9,441 bases of DNA from Ruminococcus sp. (GCA_024697705.1 JAILFF010000264.1:1-9441); one strand, 5' to 3'. Numbered from the stretch's first letter, positions 1-5,980 are shown. Notes: generated by a model not told the origin, from the letters alone. Numbers and translations: made by a program.

Positions 1-1
1 G

Positions 2-1474
2 ATAGCGGCAAACGGCTTCATAATCAAAATTCAGACCGACAAGCCCGACGAGGTGCTCGCTCACCTTAAGGCGGGGCTTAATGTCGAGAGCGCCGAGCCC
101 GTGCAGAAGCCCGCGGCTAACGCAAAGCCCTCTCCCGCAAAGCCTTCCGCACCCGCGAAGCCTTCCGCACCCGCACAGTCTGCGGCAAAATCCGCGCCCG
201 AAAAGCCCAAGCCCGACGAAGCAAAATCGGCGCCCGCACAGCAGAAAAAAGCTCCCGCTCATCAGGAAGATAAGGGTGCCGGCGCTATGATATCGGTAAA
301 GCTCGAAAAGCTCGACAGGCTTATGCGGCTGACGCAGGAGCTTGTCATCGCCGAATCGGGCGTTCTGCACAACAAATACATGACCGAACAGCGCAAACGC
401 GACCCCGAGCTCGACAAGGCGGCGCGTGAGCTCAAAAAGCTCTCGGACGAATTGCAGGACAACGTTATGGCGGTGCGAATGGTGCCCGTCAGCGGCGCGT
501 TCTCGAAGATGAACCGCATCGTCCGCGACATGAACAAGACGCTCGGAAAAGGCGTGAAGCTCGTCATGGAGGGCGACGCCACCGAAGTCGATAAATCGGT
601 GGCGGATATGCTGGGCGACCCGCTGATGCACCTTGTGCGAAACGCCGTAGACCACGGCATAGAAACGCCCGAAGACCGCAGGAAGAGCGGCAAGACCGAA
701 GAGCCGACCGTAACGCTTTCGGCGTTCTACGACTCGGGCGACGCGGTCATCACGATAACCGACAACGGCTACGGCATGGACGCAAGAAAGCTTCTCGAAA
801 AGGGGCGCGAAAAGGGAATACTTACCAAGCCCGAGAGCGAATACACCGAGCAGGACTGTTTTGACCTCATCATGGCGGCGGGATTCTCGACGAACACCGA
901 AGTCACGGAGTATTCGGGGCGCGGCGTGGGCATGGACGTAGTTAAGAAGAACCTCGAAAAGGTCGGCGGAAAGCTGCTTGTCAACTCGAAGCTCGGGAAA
1001 GGCTCGGTGTTCACCATTCGTGTGCCGATGTCGCTTTCGATAAGCGACTGCATGGGCGTTATGCTGGGCGGGCAGGAGTTCGCGATACCCGTTCAGACGA
1101 TGGTCGAAGCCTTCCGCGCCGACCGCGAGCAGATAATCGTTTCCCCCGACGTCGGCAATAACAGCGAGTTCGTACAGCGGCGCGGCGAAAACAAGCTCTA
1201 CCGCGTGATACGTTTGGGCAGACATTTCGGCATCGAGAGCGCCGAGACCGACCTGACGAAGGGCATAATGATGATAGTCAAGAGCGGCAGGGGTGCTGCG
1301 GCGTTATTTGCGGACGCTCTGACGGAGGATATGCAGCTTGTGGTGAAGCCGTTTTCGCCGTACCTTTCGGCGTTTGGCTTGAAGGAGCGCGGCTTTGCGG
1401 GAACAAGCGTTCTGGGCGACGGCAGCATACTCATCGTGATGGACCCTGCCGAGATAATGAAAGGCGGTGACTGA
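2..1474 (+). CDS. cheA: Chemotaxis histidine kinase CheA, 5'-truncated by the window edge
   Basis: CheA autophosphorylates using ATP, under control of chemoreceptors and CheW, and passes phosphate to response regulators. The reading frame is open from base 2 and the protein begins upstream, so the P1 phosphotransfer domain is not seen. In order: the tail of an upstream domain, an Ala/Pro/Lys-rich linker (about 107-280) with an 18-bp tandem repeat, the P3 dimerisation helices starting at MISVKLEKLDRL (287), the HATPase domain, and a CheW-like P5 domain from about 1025 to the end. ATP-site motifs are all present: N box LVRNAVDHG (632-658), G1 DNGYGMD (761-781), FSTNTEV in the F-box region (884), G2 GRGVGMD (917-937) and G3 GKGSVFT (995-1015). 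The kinase core looks intact. The GTG at 53 is an internal codon, not the start. cheW begins 2 bases after the stop, so the two genes are surely co-transcribed and probably translationally coupled. Confidence 0.97.
   Translation: MAANGFIIKIQTDKPDEVLAHLKAGLNVESAEPVQKPAANAKPSPAKPSAPAKPSAPAQSAAKSAPEKPKPDEAKSAPAQQKKAPAHQEDKGAGAMISVKLEKLDRLMRLTQELVIAESGVLHNKYMTEQRKRDPELDKAARELKKLSDELQDNVMAVRMVPVSGAFSKMNRIVRDMNKTLGKGVKLVMEGDATEVDKSVADMLGDPLMHLVRNAVDHGIETPEDRRKSGKTEEPTVTLSAFYDSGDAVITITDNGYGMDARKLLEKGREKGILTKPESEYTEQDCFDLIMAAGFSTNTEVTEYSGRGVGMDVVKKNLEKVGGKLLVNSKLGKGSVFTIRVPMSLSISDCMGVMLGGQEFAIPVQTMVEAFRADREQIIVSPDVGNNSEFVQRRGENKLYRVIRLGRHFGIESAETDLTKGIMMIVKSGRGAAALFADALTEDMQLVVKPFSPYLSAFGLKERGFAGTSVLGDGSILIVMDPAEIMKGGD
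140..175 (+). repeat. 18-bp tandem repeat in the CheA linker
   Basis: Two copies of AAGCCTTCCGCACCCGC plus one variable base (140-157 and 158-175) encode KPSAPA twice. A degenerate third copy precedes them. The unit is a whole number of codons, so copy-number change would only lengthen or shorten the flexible linker before the P3 dimerisation helices. Confidence 0.85.
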
Positions 1475-1476
1475 CG

Positions 1477-1914
1477 TTGGCTGAGAAAAAAGCGGCCGAG
1501 ACCGAAGCGACATGGACGGCGGTGACGTTCCGTTCGGAGGGCGGCTTATACGCCTTCGGGATAGAGACCATAACAGAGATAATGACAGCGACGGAGGTCA
1601 CGCCGATACCGGGGCTGCCGCGGCACATACCGGGCGTAATAAATCTGCGCGGCGAGGTGATACCCGTAATAGATTTCCGCAGGCGGCTGGGGTTTGAGGA
1701 CGCCGAGCCGACGGGGAAAGAGACCTTCATGGTGATATCGCACGACGGGGTAACGGCGGCGGTCAAAACGGACATGGTGGTCACGTCGGTGACGTACACG
1801 GCGAAGGATTACATGACGTTCGGCGGCGACAGTGCAGCGGCGGGGATAATCATGGACGTCGGGGAGAGGATAACGCTTATCGACCCGCAAAAGCTGTTAA
1901 AAGATAAAAGATAA
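1477..1914 (+). CDS. cheW: Chemotaxis coupling protein CheW
   Basis: CheW is a scaffold that links chemoreceptors to the CheA P5 domain in the cytoplasmic array. The 145-residue product has the usual length and is a single CheW domain. The signature PGVINLRGEVIPVIDFR (residues 52-68) is canonical and includes the conserved NLRG (56-59). The start is TTG at 1477, supported by AAGGCGGTGA (1461-1470) just upstream inside the end of cheA; no in-frame ATG is placed better. The last residues, KDKR, and the TAA stop lie inside a seven-base AAAGATA repeat tract (1900-1934), so the repeat has replaced or extended the native C-terminus. The next gene, cheR, is about 945 bp away across repeat-filled DNA with no obvious terminator directly after cheW. 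Confidence 0.95.
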   Translation: MAEKKAAETEATWTAVTFRSEGGLYAFGIETITEIMTATEVTPIPGLPRHIPGVINLRGEVIPVIDFRRRLGFEDAEPTGKETFMVISHDGVTAAVKTDMVVTSVTYTAKDYMTFGGDSAAAGIIMDVGERITLIDPQKLLKDKR

Positions 1915-1934
1915 AAGATAAGAGATAAAAGATA
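1900..1934 (+). repeat. AAAGATA heptad tract at the cheW stop codon
   Basis: Five consecutive 7-base units: AAAGATA three times, then AGAGATA, then AAAGATA. The tract begins inside cheW, supplies its last codons and stop, and runs into the gap. Related tracts lie at 3704-3750 and 5644-5678, with inverted tracts at 4021-4132 and 5932-5980. Confidence 0.95.
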
Positions 1935-1978
1935 GTGAATAGTTAAGGCGGCGGCTGCATTGTTCGCTGTGACCGTAG

Positions 1979-2289
1979 ATTTCATATTTTTGCATACCGC
2001 ACGTCAAGAGCGTTTATTTGCTTTCATGGCGGTGCCATTTGCAGGAATGGCGGTGCCATTCCCCCGAATGGCACAGATAATTATTTTAAAATATCTCTTT
2101 GAGAAAAAGCGCAGTATACCGTCGTTTTATCAAAGTGATACCATAATATCTCTTTGAGGGGCTTAAAATATCTCTTTGAGCGTATCTGCCAAAGTGATAT
2201 TTTAGTATCTGTTTGTAAACCCCGCGTAATTACAGCGTTTTCTCCAAAGAGATATTTTTAAAATTGTACTTAGGGAAGTTCGTCGGAGT
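1979..2289. repeat. Word-repeat element, copy A (non-coding)
   Basis: Copy A is 311 bp, or 269 bp without a 42-bp insertion at 2031-2072. It shares framework blocks with copy B: ATTTCATATTTTTGCATACC at the left, ACAGATAATTATTTT, TATACCG, ATTACAGCGTTTT, and AATTGTACTTAGGG ending with GTCGGAGT. Between the blocks are seven copies of a word close to ATATCTCTTTG: forward at 2091, 2146, 2168 and 2205; reverse complement at 2131, 2190 and 2245. Word 1 (2091-2101) is perfectly complementary to word 7 (2245-2255), and the match extends into the flanks, so a multibranched fold closed by words 1 and 7 is possible. I see no convincing protein. Element class and function are unknown. Confidence 0.85.
2026..2072. 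repeat. 21-bp tandem repeat inside copy A
   Basis: Two 21-bp units (2026-2046, 2047-2067) plus a 5-bp partial unit ATGGC (2068-2072). Each unit starts with the perfect short palindrome ATGGCGGTGCCAT. Copy B has only a single ATGGC at the matching place (2366-2370), so copy A carries exactly 42 extra bases. Confidence 0.9.
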
Positions 2290-2318
2290 GACCCATTATC
2301 AAAACTGTCCGTTAATAT

Positions 2319-2586
2319 ATTTCATATTTTTGCATACCGCCCGTCAAGAGCGTTTATTTGCTTTCATGGCACAGATAATTATTTTTCGTGAGCGAAGTTG
2401 AAAATCTTACGCTATACCGCAGTTTCCAACTCCGTTCGCAAAAGAGCGGAGTAAAAGGGATTAAGTGAGCGGAGTAAACCGAAATCAACTCAGCTCATAT
2501 TGTGTCGGAGTTAATACTAAACGTTATTACAGCGTTTTTCAACTCAGCTCATGTAAATAATTGTACTTAGGGGAGCGTGTCGGAGT
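2319..2586. repeat. Word-repeat element, copy B (non-coding)
   Basis: Copy B is 268 bp and is the diverged paralogue of copy A, 29 bp downstream. Framework blocks are shared, but the seven internal words are a different sequence, close to GTGAGCGGAGTT or its reverse complement CAACTCAGCTCAT. Forward words start at 2388, 2444, 2465 and 2502; reverse words at 2427, 2486 and 2540. The order (+ - + + - + -) and the offsets from word 1 (0, 39, 56, 77, 98, 114, 152) match those in copy A (0, 40, 55, 77, 99, 114, 154). Words 2 and 3 form a local hairpin (ACTCCGTTC with GAGCGGAGT), and word 7 can pair with word 1. Confidence 0.85.
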
Positions 2587-2701
2587 TGTCGGACTGCTCG
2601 TTTGCAAGGTGTTCTTTAATATCTTTGTATTCATCTCTATCTGTATCCCGGTATGCCGAATGTTCCGAACCTTTCCCAACTCTCAACGTTTTTACGCTCA
2701 A
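2567..2701 (-). other. Possible small ORF or C-terminal gene remnant
   Basis: On the minus strand a frame runs from the stop at 2738-2740 to TAA at 2567-2569, and its translation ends EHLANEQSDNSDTLP. It is charged and protein-like but has no ATG. A TTG at 2701 would give 44 residues with only a weak upstream AAAGG. The matching end of copy A reads GHSDELP before its own TAA, so the two tails resemble each other. It may be a decayed coding end, a short real gene or chance. I do not recognise it. Confidence 0.2.
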
Positions 2702-2859
2702 ATCTTTTTTTGCCCTTTCGACCTCGAAGCTTTTTATTCATACGCAAGCTCATACGACCCCGAAAAGATACGCTTCACCGACGACTGACGACTGATATCA
2801 ATATACTTCGGGAAAAACCGACACACACGACGATCATCGAAGGAGATGAGACATTAGTA
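2587..2859 (+). other. cheR upstream region
   Basis: This 273-bp stretch joins copy B to cheR. AAGGAG at 2840-2845 is the only clear ribosome-binding signal and lies 14 bases before the ATG at 2860, a somewhat long spacing. The cheR frame stays open upstream to about 2653, but that translation has no CheR-like features. I see no convincing promoter or terminator. Confidence 0.5.
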
Positions 2860-3714
2860 ATGGACTGGATAGGCATTGAACGGGACGGCGGCTTTCTCGG
2901 ACAACGACCCGAACCGCTCTCCGACGCGGATTTCGTCCGTTTGGCTAAATTTGTAAAGAACAAGTTCGGGCTTGACCTTACAGGGCGCAAGGCTATGGTC
3001 GAGAGCCGACTTGTCAACTACCTGATGGACAGAGGCTTCGGAAGCTTTACCGAATACCTCCGCACCATCTACGACGGCGGCGAGGAAGAAGCGGCTAACC
3101 TCATCAACCGCCTTACCACAAACTATACCTATTTCCTCCGCGAACAGGAGCATTACGACCATTTCATGCATACTTTTCTCCCCGCGATGAAGAACCGCAT
3201 AGCCGCGGGCGAGCTGTGCATCTGGAGTGCGGGGTGTTCCTTCGGCAACGAGGCTTACACCTTCGCCGCCTGCATGGAGGACTACTTCGAGGGTCACGGC
3301 GGCTCTGCCTGCGACAGGCGGATACTCGCCACCGACGTATCGCGGAACGCGCTTATCGCGGCGAAAACGGGGCTGTACGCCGAAGCCGCGATGCAGGTAA
3401 TGCCCCCGCAGTGGAAAGCCAAATACTTCACCGAGAAAAACGGCTTCTACACGGTGAACGAGCGTCTGCGCTCGCAGGTGGTGTTCAAGTATCACAATCT
3501 CATGCAGCCGATAGCGTTCAAGAAGAAATTCGACCTTATCGTCTGTCGGAACGTGATGATATATTTCGACAAGGACACCTGCTCGCAGCTGATAAGGCGT
3601 TTCTACGCGGCGACGAACCCGGGCGGCTATCTCTACATCGGTCACGCCGAAGCCATGCCCCCCGACACGCCCTACATCCGCGAACAGGCGGCGGTGTACA
3701 AACGAGATAAATAG
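2860..3714 (+). CDS. cheR: Chemotaxis protein methyltransferase CheR
   Basis: CheR methylates glutamate residues on chemoreceptors using S-adenosylmethionine and sets receptor gain during adaptation. The 284-residue product matches the family length. An N-terminal helical domain (about 18-90) leads to LTTNYTYFLRE (85-95), matching the family's TTN-x-T-x-FFRE block with the catalytic-region Arg at 94. The SAM-binding domain has IWSAGCSFGNEAYTFA (121-136), ILATDVSRNAL (155-165), FDLIVCRNVMIYFD (224-237) and GGYLYIGHAE (255-264), all canonical in position. The ATG at 2860 is chosen because homology begins just after it; the frame is open to 2653, but that extension looks non-coding. The C-terminus KRDK and the TAG stop fall in a degenerate AAAGATA tract, as in cheW. 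A 441-bp repeat-filled gap separates it from cheB. Confidence 0.96.
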   Translation: MDWIGIERDGGFLGQRPEPLSDADFVRLAKFVKNKFGLDLTGRKAMVESRLVNYLMDRGFGSFTEYLRTIYDGGEEEAANLINRLTTNYTYFLREQEHYDHFMHTFLPAMKNRIAAGELCIWSAGCSFGNEAYTFAACMEDYFEGHGGSACDRRILATDVSRNALIAAKTGLYAEAAMQVMPPQWKAKYFTEKNGFYTVNERLRSQVVFKYHNLMQPIAFKKKFDLIVCRNVMIYFDKDTCSQLIRRFYAATNPGGYLYIGHAEAMPPDTPYIREQAAVYKRDK

Positions 3715-3750
3715 ATAAAAGATAAAAGATAATATAAAAGATATAAGATA
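3704..3750 (+). repeat. AAAGATA heptad tract at the cheR stop codon
   Basis: Degenerate 7-base units, including two perfect AAAGATA, overlap the last cheR codons and continue to GATATTTTTT. The tract is in inverted orientation to 4021-4132, so a transcript of the gap could pair the two tracts. Confidence 0.85.
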
Positions 3751-3810
3751 TTTTTTGACCGTGCATTGTGTGTGCTTGTCCATTCAATAATTGCACCTAT
3801 ATCACAAATA

Positions 3811-3830
3811 TTGTAGGGTTCCCCTAACAA
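3811..3830. repeat. Minimal TGTAGGG/CCCTA hairpin
   Basis: TTGTAGGGTTCCCCTAACAA is a near palindrome carrying the same terminal words as the larger elements nearby. It may be an element that lost its whole interior, or an unrelated short hairpin. Confidence 0.4.
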
Positions 3831-3855
3831 TATATGTTAATTCACACTTTGACTG

Positions 3856-3976
3856 TGTAGGGTCGCTGCACGAACGTAGTTCGTGCCATTGCCCCGACCT
3901 GTCCTGCCAAATTATTGTTCCAATCGTGTGACAGGTGGGGGCAATGGCACGAATTTATTCGTGCAGCCACCCTACA
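3856..3976. repeat. 121-bp palindromic MITE-like element in the cheR-cheB gap
   Basis: The left arm (3856-3903) and right arm (3930-3976) are imperfect reverse complements over about 48 bp, starting TGTAGGGT and ending ACCCTACA, around a 26-bp AT-rich loop. Each arm also holds its own hairpin: GCACGAAC-GTA-GTTCGTGC (3868-3886) and GCACGAA-TTTA-TTCGTGC (3947-3964). No open reading frame or clear target duplication is visible. The size and terminal inverted repeats suggest a non-autonomous mobile or RNA-structured repeat; any source transposase is outside the window. Confidence 0.85.
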
Positions 3977-4020
3977 AAATCAACATACAATTAATTTCTA
4001 AACAATAATGTCGTTTACTA

Positions 4021-4132
4021 TATCTCATATCTCAAATCTTTTATCTTATATCTCATATCTTATATCTTTTATCTCATATCTTATATCTTTTATTTCATAT
4101 CTTTTATCTTTTATCTCATATCTTTTATCTTC
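4021..4132 (-). repeat. 16-unit TATCTTT heptad tract before cheB
   Basis: Sixteen uninterrupted 7-base units (consensus TATCTTT, variants TATCTCA, TATCTTA and similar) end 5 bases before the GGAGG of cheB. It is the inverted complement of the AAAGATA tracts. Its length and position make slippage-driven variation plausible. The open frame across it is a repeat translation, not a gene. Confidence 0.95.
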
Positions 4133-4137
4133 TTTTC

Positions 4138-4144
4138 GGAGGTG
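4138..4144 (+). promoter_or_regulatory. cheB ribosome binding site
   Basis: GGAGGTG matches the 16S anti-Shine-Dalgarno. It is 1 base from a GTG (4144), 4 from a second GTG (4147) and 13 from the ATG at 4156, so the exact start is open. Confidence 0.7.
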
Positions 4145-4155
4145 TGGTGAGAAAA

Positions 4156-5196
4156 ATGCTGAACAAAGACTCTGGCAGGAGATCGGTGCTGATAGTTGAC
4201 CCCTCGCGGCTGCTGAACGAGCTTCTCGGACGGATAATCGCGGGTATGGAGGATTTCGAGGTCTGCGGCGAAGCGACCGACGCCTATTCCGCGGCGGCGG
4301 CAGTCAGCAAGTACAAGCCCGATATTATAATACTCGCAAGCGAGCTCCCGGGCGGCGGCAGAGCCAAATTTCTGCGGCGGCTTATCCCGCAGTACGCCGT
4401 GCCCGTGATAGCCCTCGTTCCCGCCGAAGCCGACCGCGGCGAGCTGCTGCTTTCGGGGGCGGCGGACGTTATCGTTCCCCCCGACGGAACGGGCGTTGCC
4501 AATTACCGCACGCGGCTGACGCAGGTGTTCAAAAACGCGCTCAACCTGCGGGAGATATGCTGCGGCGGCACCAATTACAAAATGCGGCGGCAGAGCGCTT
4601 CCGCAGCGGACGGCGACAGGCGGCTCATCGTGATAGGCGGCTCTACGGGCAGCACGGAGGCTCTCCCCGTGGTACTGGCGGGGCTTGCTCAGGTGAGCGA
4701 CCGTCCCCCGATAGCGGCGGCGGTGCATATGCTCGGCGGCTACACGGCAATGTATGCCAAGCGGCTTACGAAAGAGCTGCACATAAGCGTCTGCGAAGCT
4801 AAGGACGGTCAGCGGCTAACGGCTGGCTGCGTTATAATAGCTCAGGGCGCGAAGCATCTGCGGCTGCAATCGGACGGCGCGGGCTATGTGGCGCGTGTCA
4901 GCGACGGCGAGAGGATATCGGGGCATTGTCCCTCGGTAGACGCGCTGTTTCTTTCGGCGGCGACTCTCGAACCGAAGAAAACGATAGCCGTTCTGCTGAC
5001 GGGCATGGGCTCGGACGGCGCGATAGGCATGGCAAGGCTGCGCGAGCGCGGGGCTTTCACGATAGGTCAGGACAAAAAATCGTGCGTTGTATACGGTATG
5101 CCGAAGGCGGCATACGACATGGGCGGTGTGTGTCGGCAGAGCGCTTTGGAGAACATCGCCGCCGAGATAAAGCATAAGCTTAAAGAATGGACGTGA
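4156..5196 (+). CDS. cheB: Chemotaxis methylesterase CheB with a degenerate receiver domain
   Basis: CheB removes methyl groups from chemoreceptors (and often deamidates glutamines), opposing CheR. The 346-residue product has the normal two-domain layout. The C-terminal esterase (about 157-340) keeps the full triad: Ser163 in IGGSTGSTEAL, His191 in VHMLGGYT, and Asp287 in LTGMGSDGAIGM. The N-terminal receiver (about 10-125) is degenerate. VLIVDPS has Pro16 in place of the second acidic residue. The phosphoacceptor position reads IIILASELP, with Ala61 instead of Asp. The usual Thr/Ser and Lys positions read IALVPA and VIVPPD. CheA probably cannot phosphorylate it in the normal way. I prefer the ATG at 4156; GTG at 4147 or 4144 is closer to the GGAGG and would add 3 or 4 residues. 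cheW2 starts 6 bases after its stop, in the same frame. Confidence 0.93.
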   Translation: MLNKDSGRRSVLIVDPSRLLNELLGRIIAGMEDFEVCGEATDAYSAAAAVSKYKPDIIILASELPGGGRAKFLRRLIPQYAVPVIALVPAEADRGELLLSGAADVIVPPDGTGVANYRTRLTQVFKNALNLREICCGGTNYKMRRQSASAADGDRRLIVIGGSTGSTEALPVVLAGLAQVSDRPPIAAAVHMLGGYTAMYAKRLTKELHISVCEAKDGQRLTAGCVIIAQGAKHLRLQSDGAGYVARVSDGERISGHCPSVDALFLSAATLEPKKTIAVLLTGMGSDGAIGMARLRERGAFTIGQDKKSCVVYGMPKAAYDMGGVCRQSALENIAAEIKHKLKEWT

Positions 5197-5202
5197 CGAA
5201 AA

Positions 5203-5643
5203 GTGAGCAGATATCTTACATTCAAGACGGCGGGATCAAGTTTTGCGGCGGAGTTCGCCGACGTACTGAGGATAGTCGCGTCGGCTGACGCGGAGATAAG
5301 CCCCGCCCCGGGGTTTCCGCCGTATATGCCCGGTACGGCGGCGATCGACGGCGAAGCCATGCCCGTGATAGACACGGCGAAGCGTTTCGGGATAGGCGAG
5401 CGGGTCACGGGTGAGCGTTCGTGCTGCATACTCTCGCGGCTCGACCCGTCATCGGGAATGAGCGGGCGGTACGAGATCTGTGCGGTGTTGGTGGACGAAG
5501 TAACGGGCATAATCGAGACAGAAGAGCTTTCGCCGCCGCCCGCGCTGAACAGCGACAGTTATTCAAGATACATGAAAGGCACATTCATCGACAGCGGAGT
5601 GACGTACTATGTCATTTCGCCCGAGCTGTTAGCATCATCTTAA
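5203..5643 (+). CDS. Divergent CheW-like coupling protein
   Basis: This is a single CheW-domain protein of 146 residues. The opening YLTFKTAGSSFAAEFADVLR, the middle PPYMPGTAAIDGEAMPVIDT (39-58) and AVLVDEVTGIIETEEL (94-109) follow the CheW pattern segment by segment. However, the NLRG motif that CheW uses for partner contacts reads AIDG (47-50), without the conserved Arg, and overall similarity to the upstream CheW is low. It may couple a different receptor set, compete with CheW, or belong to an array specialised for the unusual CheB next to it. The start is GTG at 5203, 6 bases after the cheB stop in the same frame, with only a weak Shine-Dalgarno, so translation probably depends on coupling to cheB. 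The stop at 5641 is followed at once by an AAAGATA tract. Confidence 0.85.
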   Translation: MSRYLTFKTAGSSFAAEFADVLRIVASADAEISPAPGFPPYMPGTAAIDGEAMPVIDTAKRFGIGERVTGERSCCILSRLDPSSGMSGRYEICAVLVDEVTGIIETEELSPPPALNSDSYSRYMKGTFIDSGVTYYVISPELLASS

Positions 5644-5678
5644 GAAGATAAAAGATAAAAGATAATAGATAAAAGATA
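5644..5678 (+). repeat. AAAGATA heptad tract after cheW2
   Basis: Five units (GAAGATA, AAAGATA twice, ATAGATA, AAAGATA) start at the first base after the stop codon. The tract is inverted relative to 5932-5980. Confidence 0.95.
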
Positions 5679-5696
5679 TTTTGAACCGCAAAGCCA

Positions 5697-5751
5697 TGTA
5701 GGGCGGCTGCACGAACTTGTTCGTGCCATTGCCCCCGCCGTTGACCCTACA
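5697..5751. repeat. 55-bp TGTAGGG element, one-arm relative of 3856-3976
   Basis: The sequence begins TGTAGGGCGGCTGCACGAA and ends CCCTACA. It contains the GCACGAA-CTTG-TTCGTGC hairpin and the CCATTGCCCC block also found in the left arm of the element in the cheR-cheB gap. It looks like a deletion form that keeps one arm and both terminal 7-mers. Confidence 0.75.
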
Positions 5752-5774
5752 AATATTTTCGGGGGCGATTTATA

Positions 5775-5872
5775 TGTAGGGGCGCACCTATGTGTGCGCC
5801 CGCGGATAGGCACATTGTTCTCAAATGGGCGCGATGTCTACAAACGGGCGCACACATAGGTGCGCCCCTACA
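5775..5872. repeat. 98-bp inverted-repeat element, GGGGCGCACC type
   Basis: Perfect 28-bp inverted arms (5775-5802 and 5845-5872) start TGTAGGGGCGCACC and end GGTGCGCCCCTACA. The pairing continues weakly into flanking ATTTATA/TATTAAAT. Each arm itself folds as GGGCGCAC-CTATGT-GTGCGCCC. The same element type recurs at 9354-9435. There is no coding capacity. Confidence 0.9.
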
Positions 5873-5931
5873 TATTAAATCCAATTGTTGTGAATTATTA
5901 GCCCAACAAATGCTCATTTATAGTAAAAAAA

Positions 5932-5980
5932 TATCTCTTATCTTATATCTTTTATCTTATATCTATTATCTTATATCTAA
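5932..5980 (-). repeat. TATCTTT heptad tract next to the lysozyme terminator
   Basis: Seven consecutive units (TATCTCT, TATCTTA, TATCTTT, TATCTTA, TATCTAT, TATCTTA, TATCTAA) run into the A-tract of the terminator. It closes the gap opened by the direct tract just after cheW2. Confidence 0.95.

Noticed and set aside
1960..2157. 65-residue frame in copy A
   Set aside because: It translates the 21-bp repeats (MAVPF twice) and AT-rich words, with no ribosome site. The frame is not kept in copy B.
2653..2859. N-terminal extension of CheR by about 69 residues
   Set aside because: The translation has no CheR-like content and runs through the AT-rich gap. Family homology and length fit the ATG at 2860.
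2854..3783. 309-residue frame antisense to cheR
   Set aside because: A shadow of GC-rich coding on the other strand, with Arg/Val-rich low-complexity text and no start signal. CheR motifs are unambiguous on the plus strand.
4008..4199. 63-residue frame upstream of cheB
   Set aside because: It is a translation of the TATCTTT heptads running out of frame into cheB.
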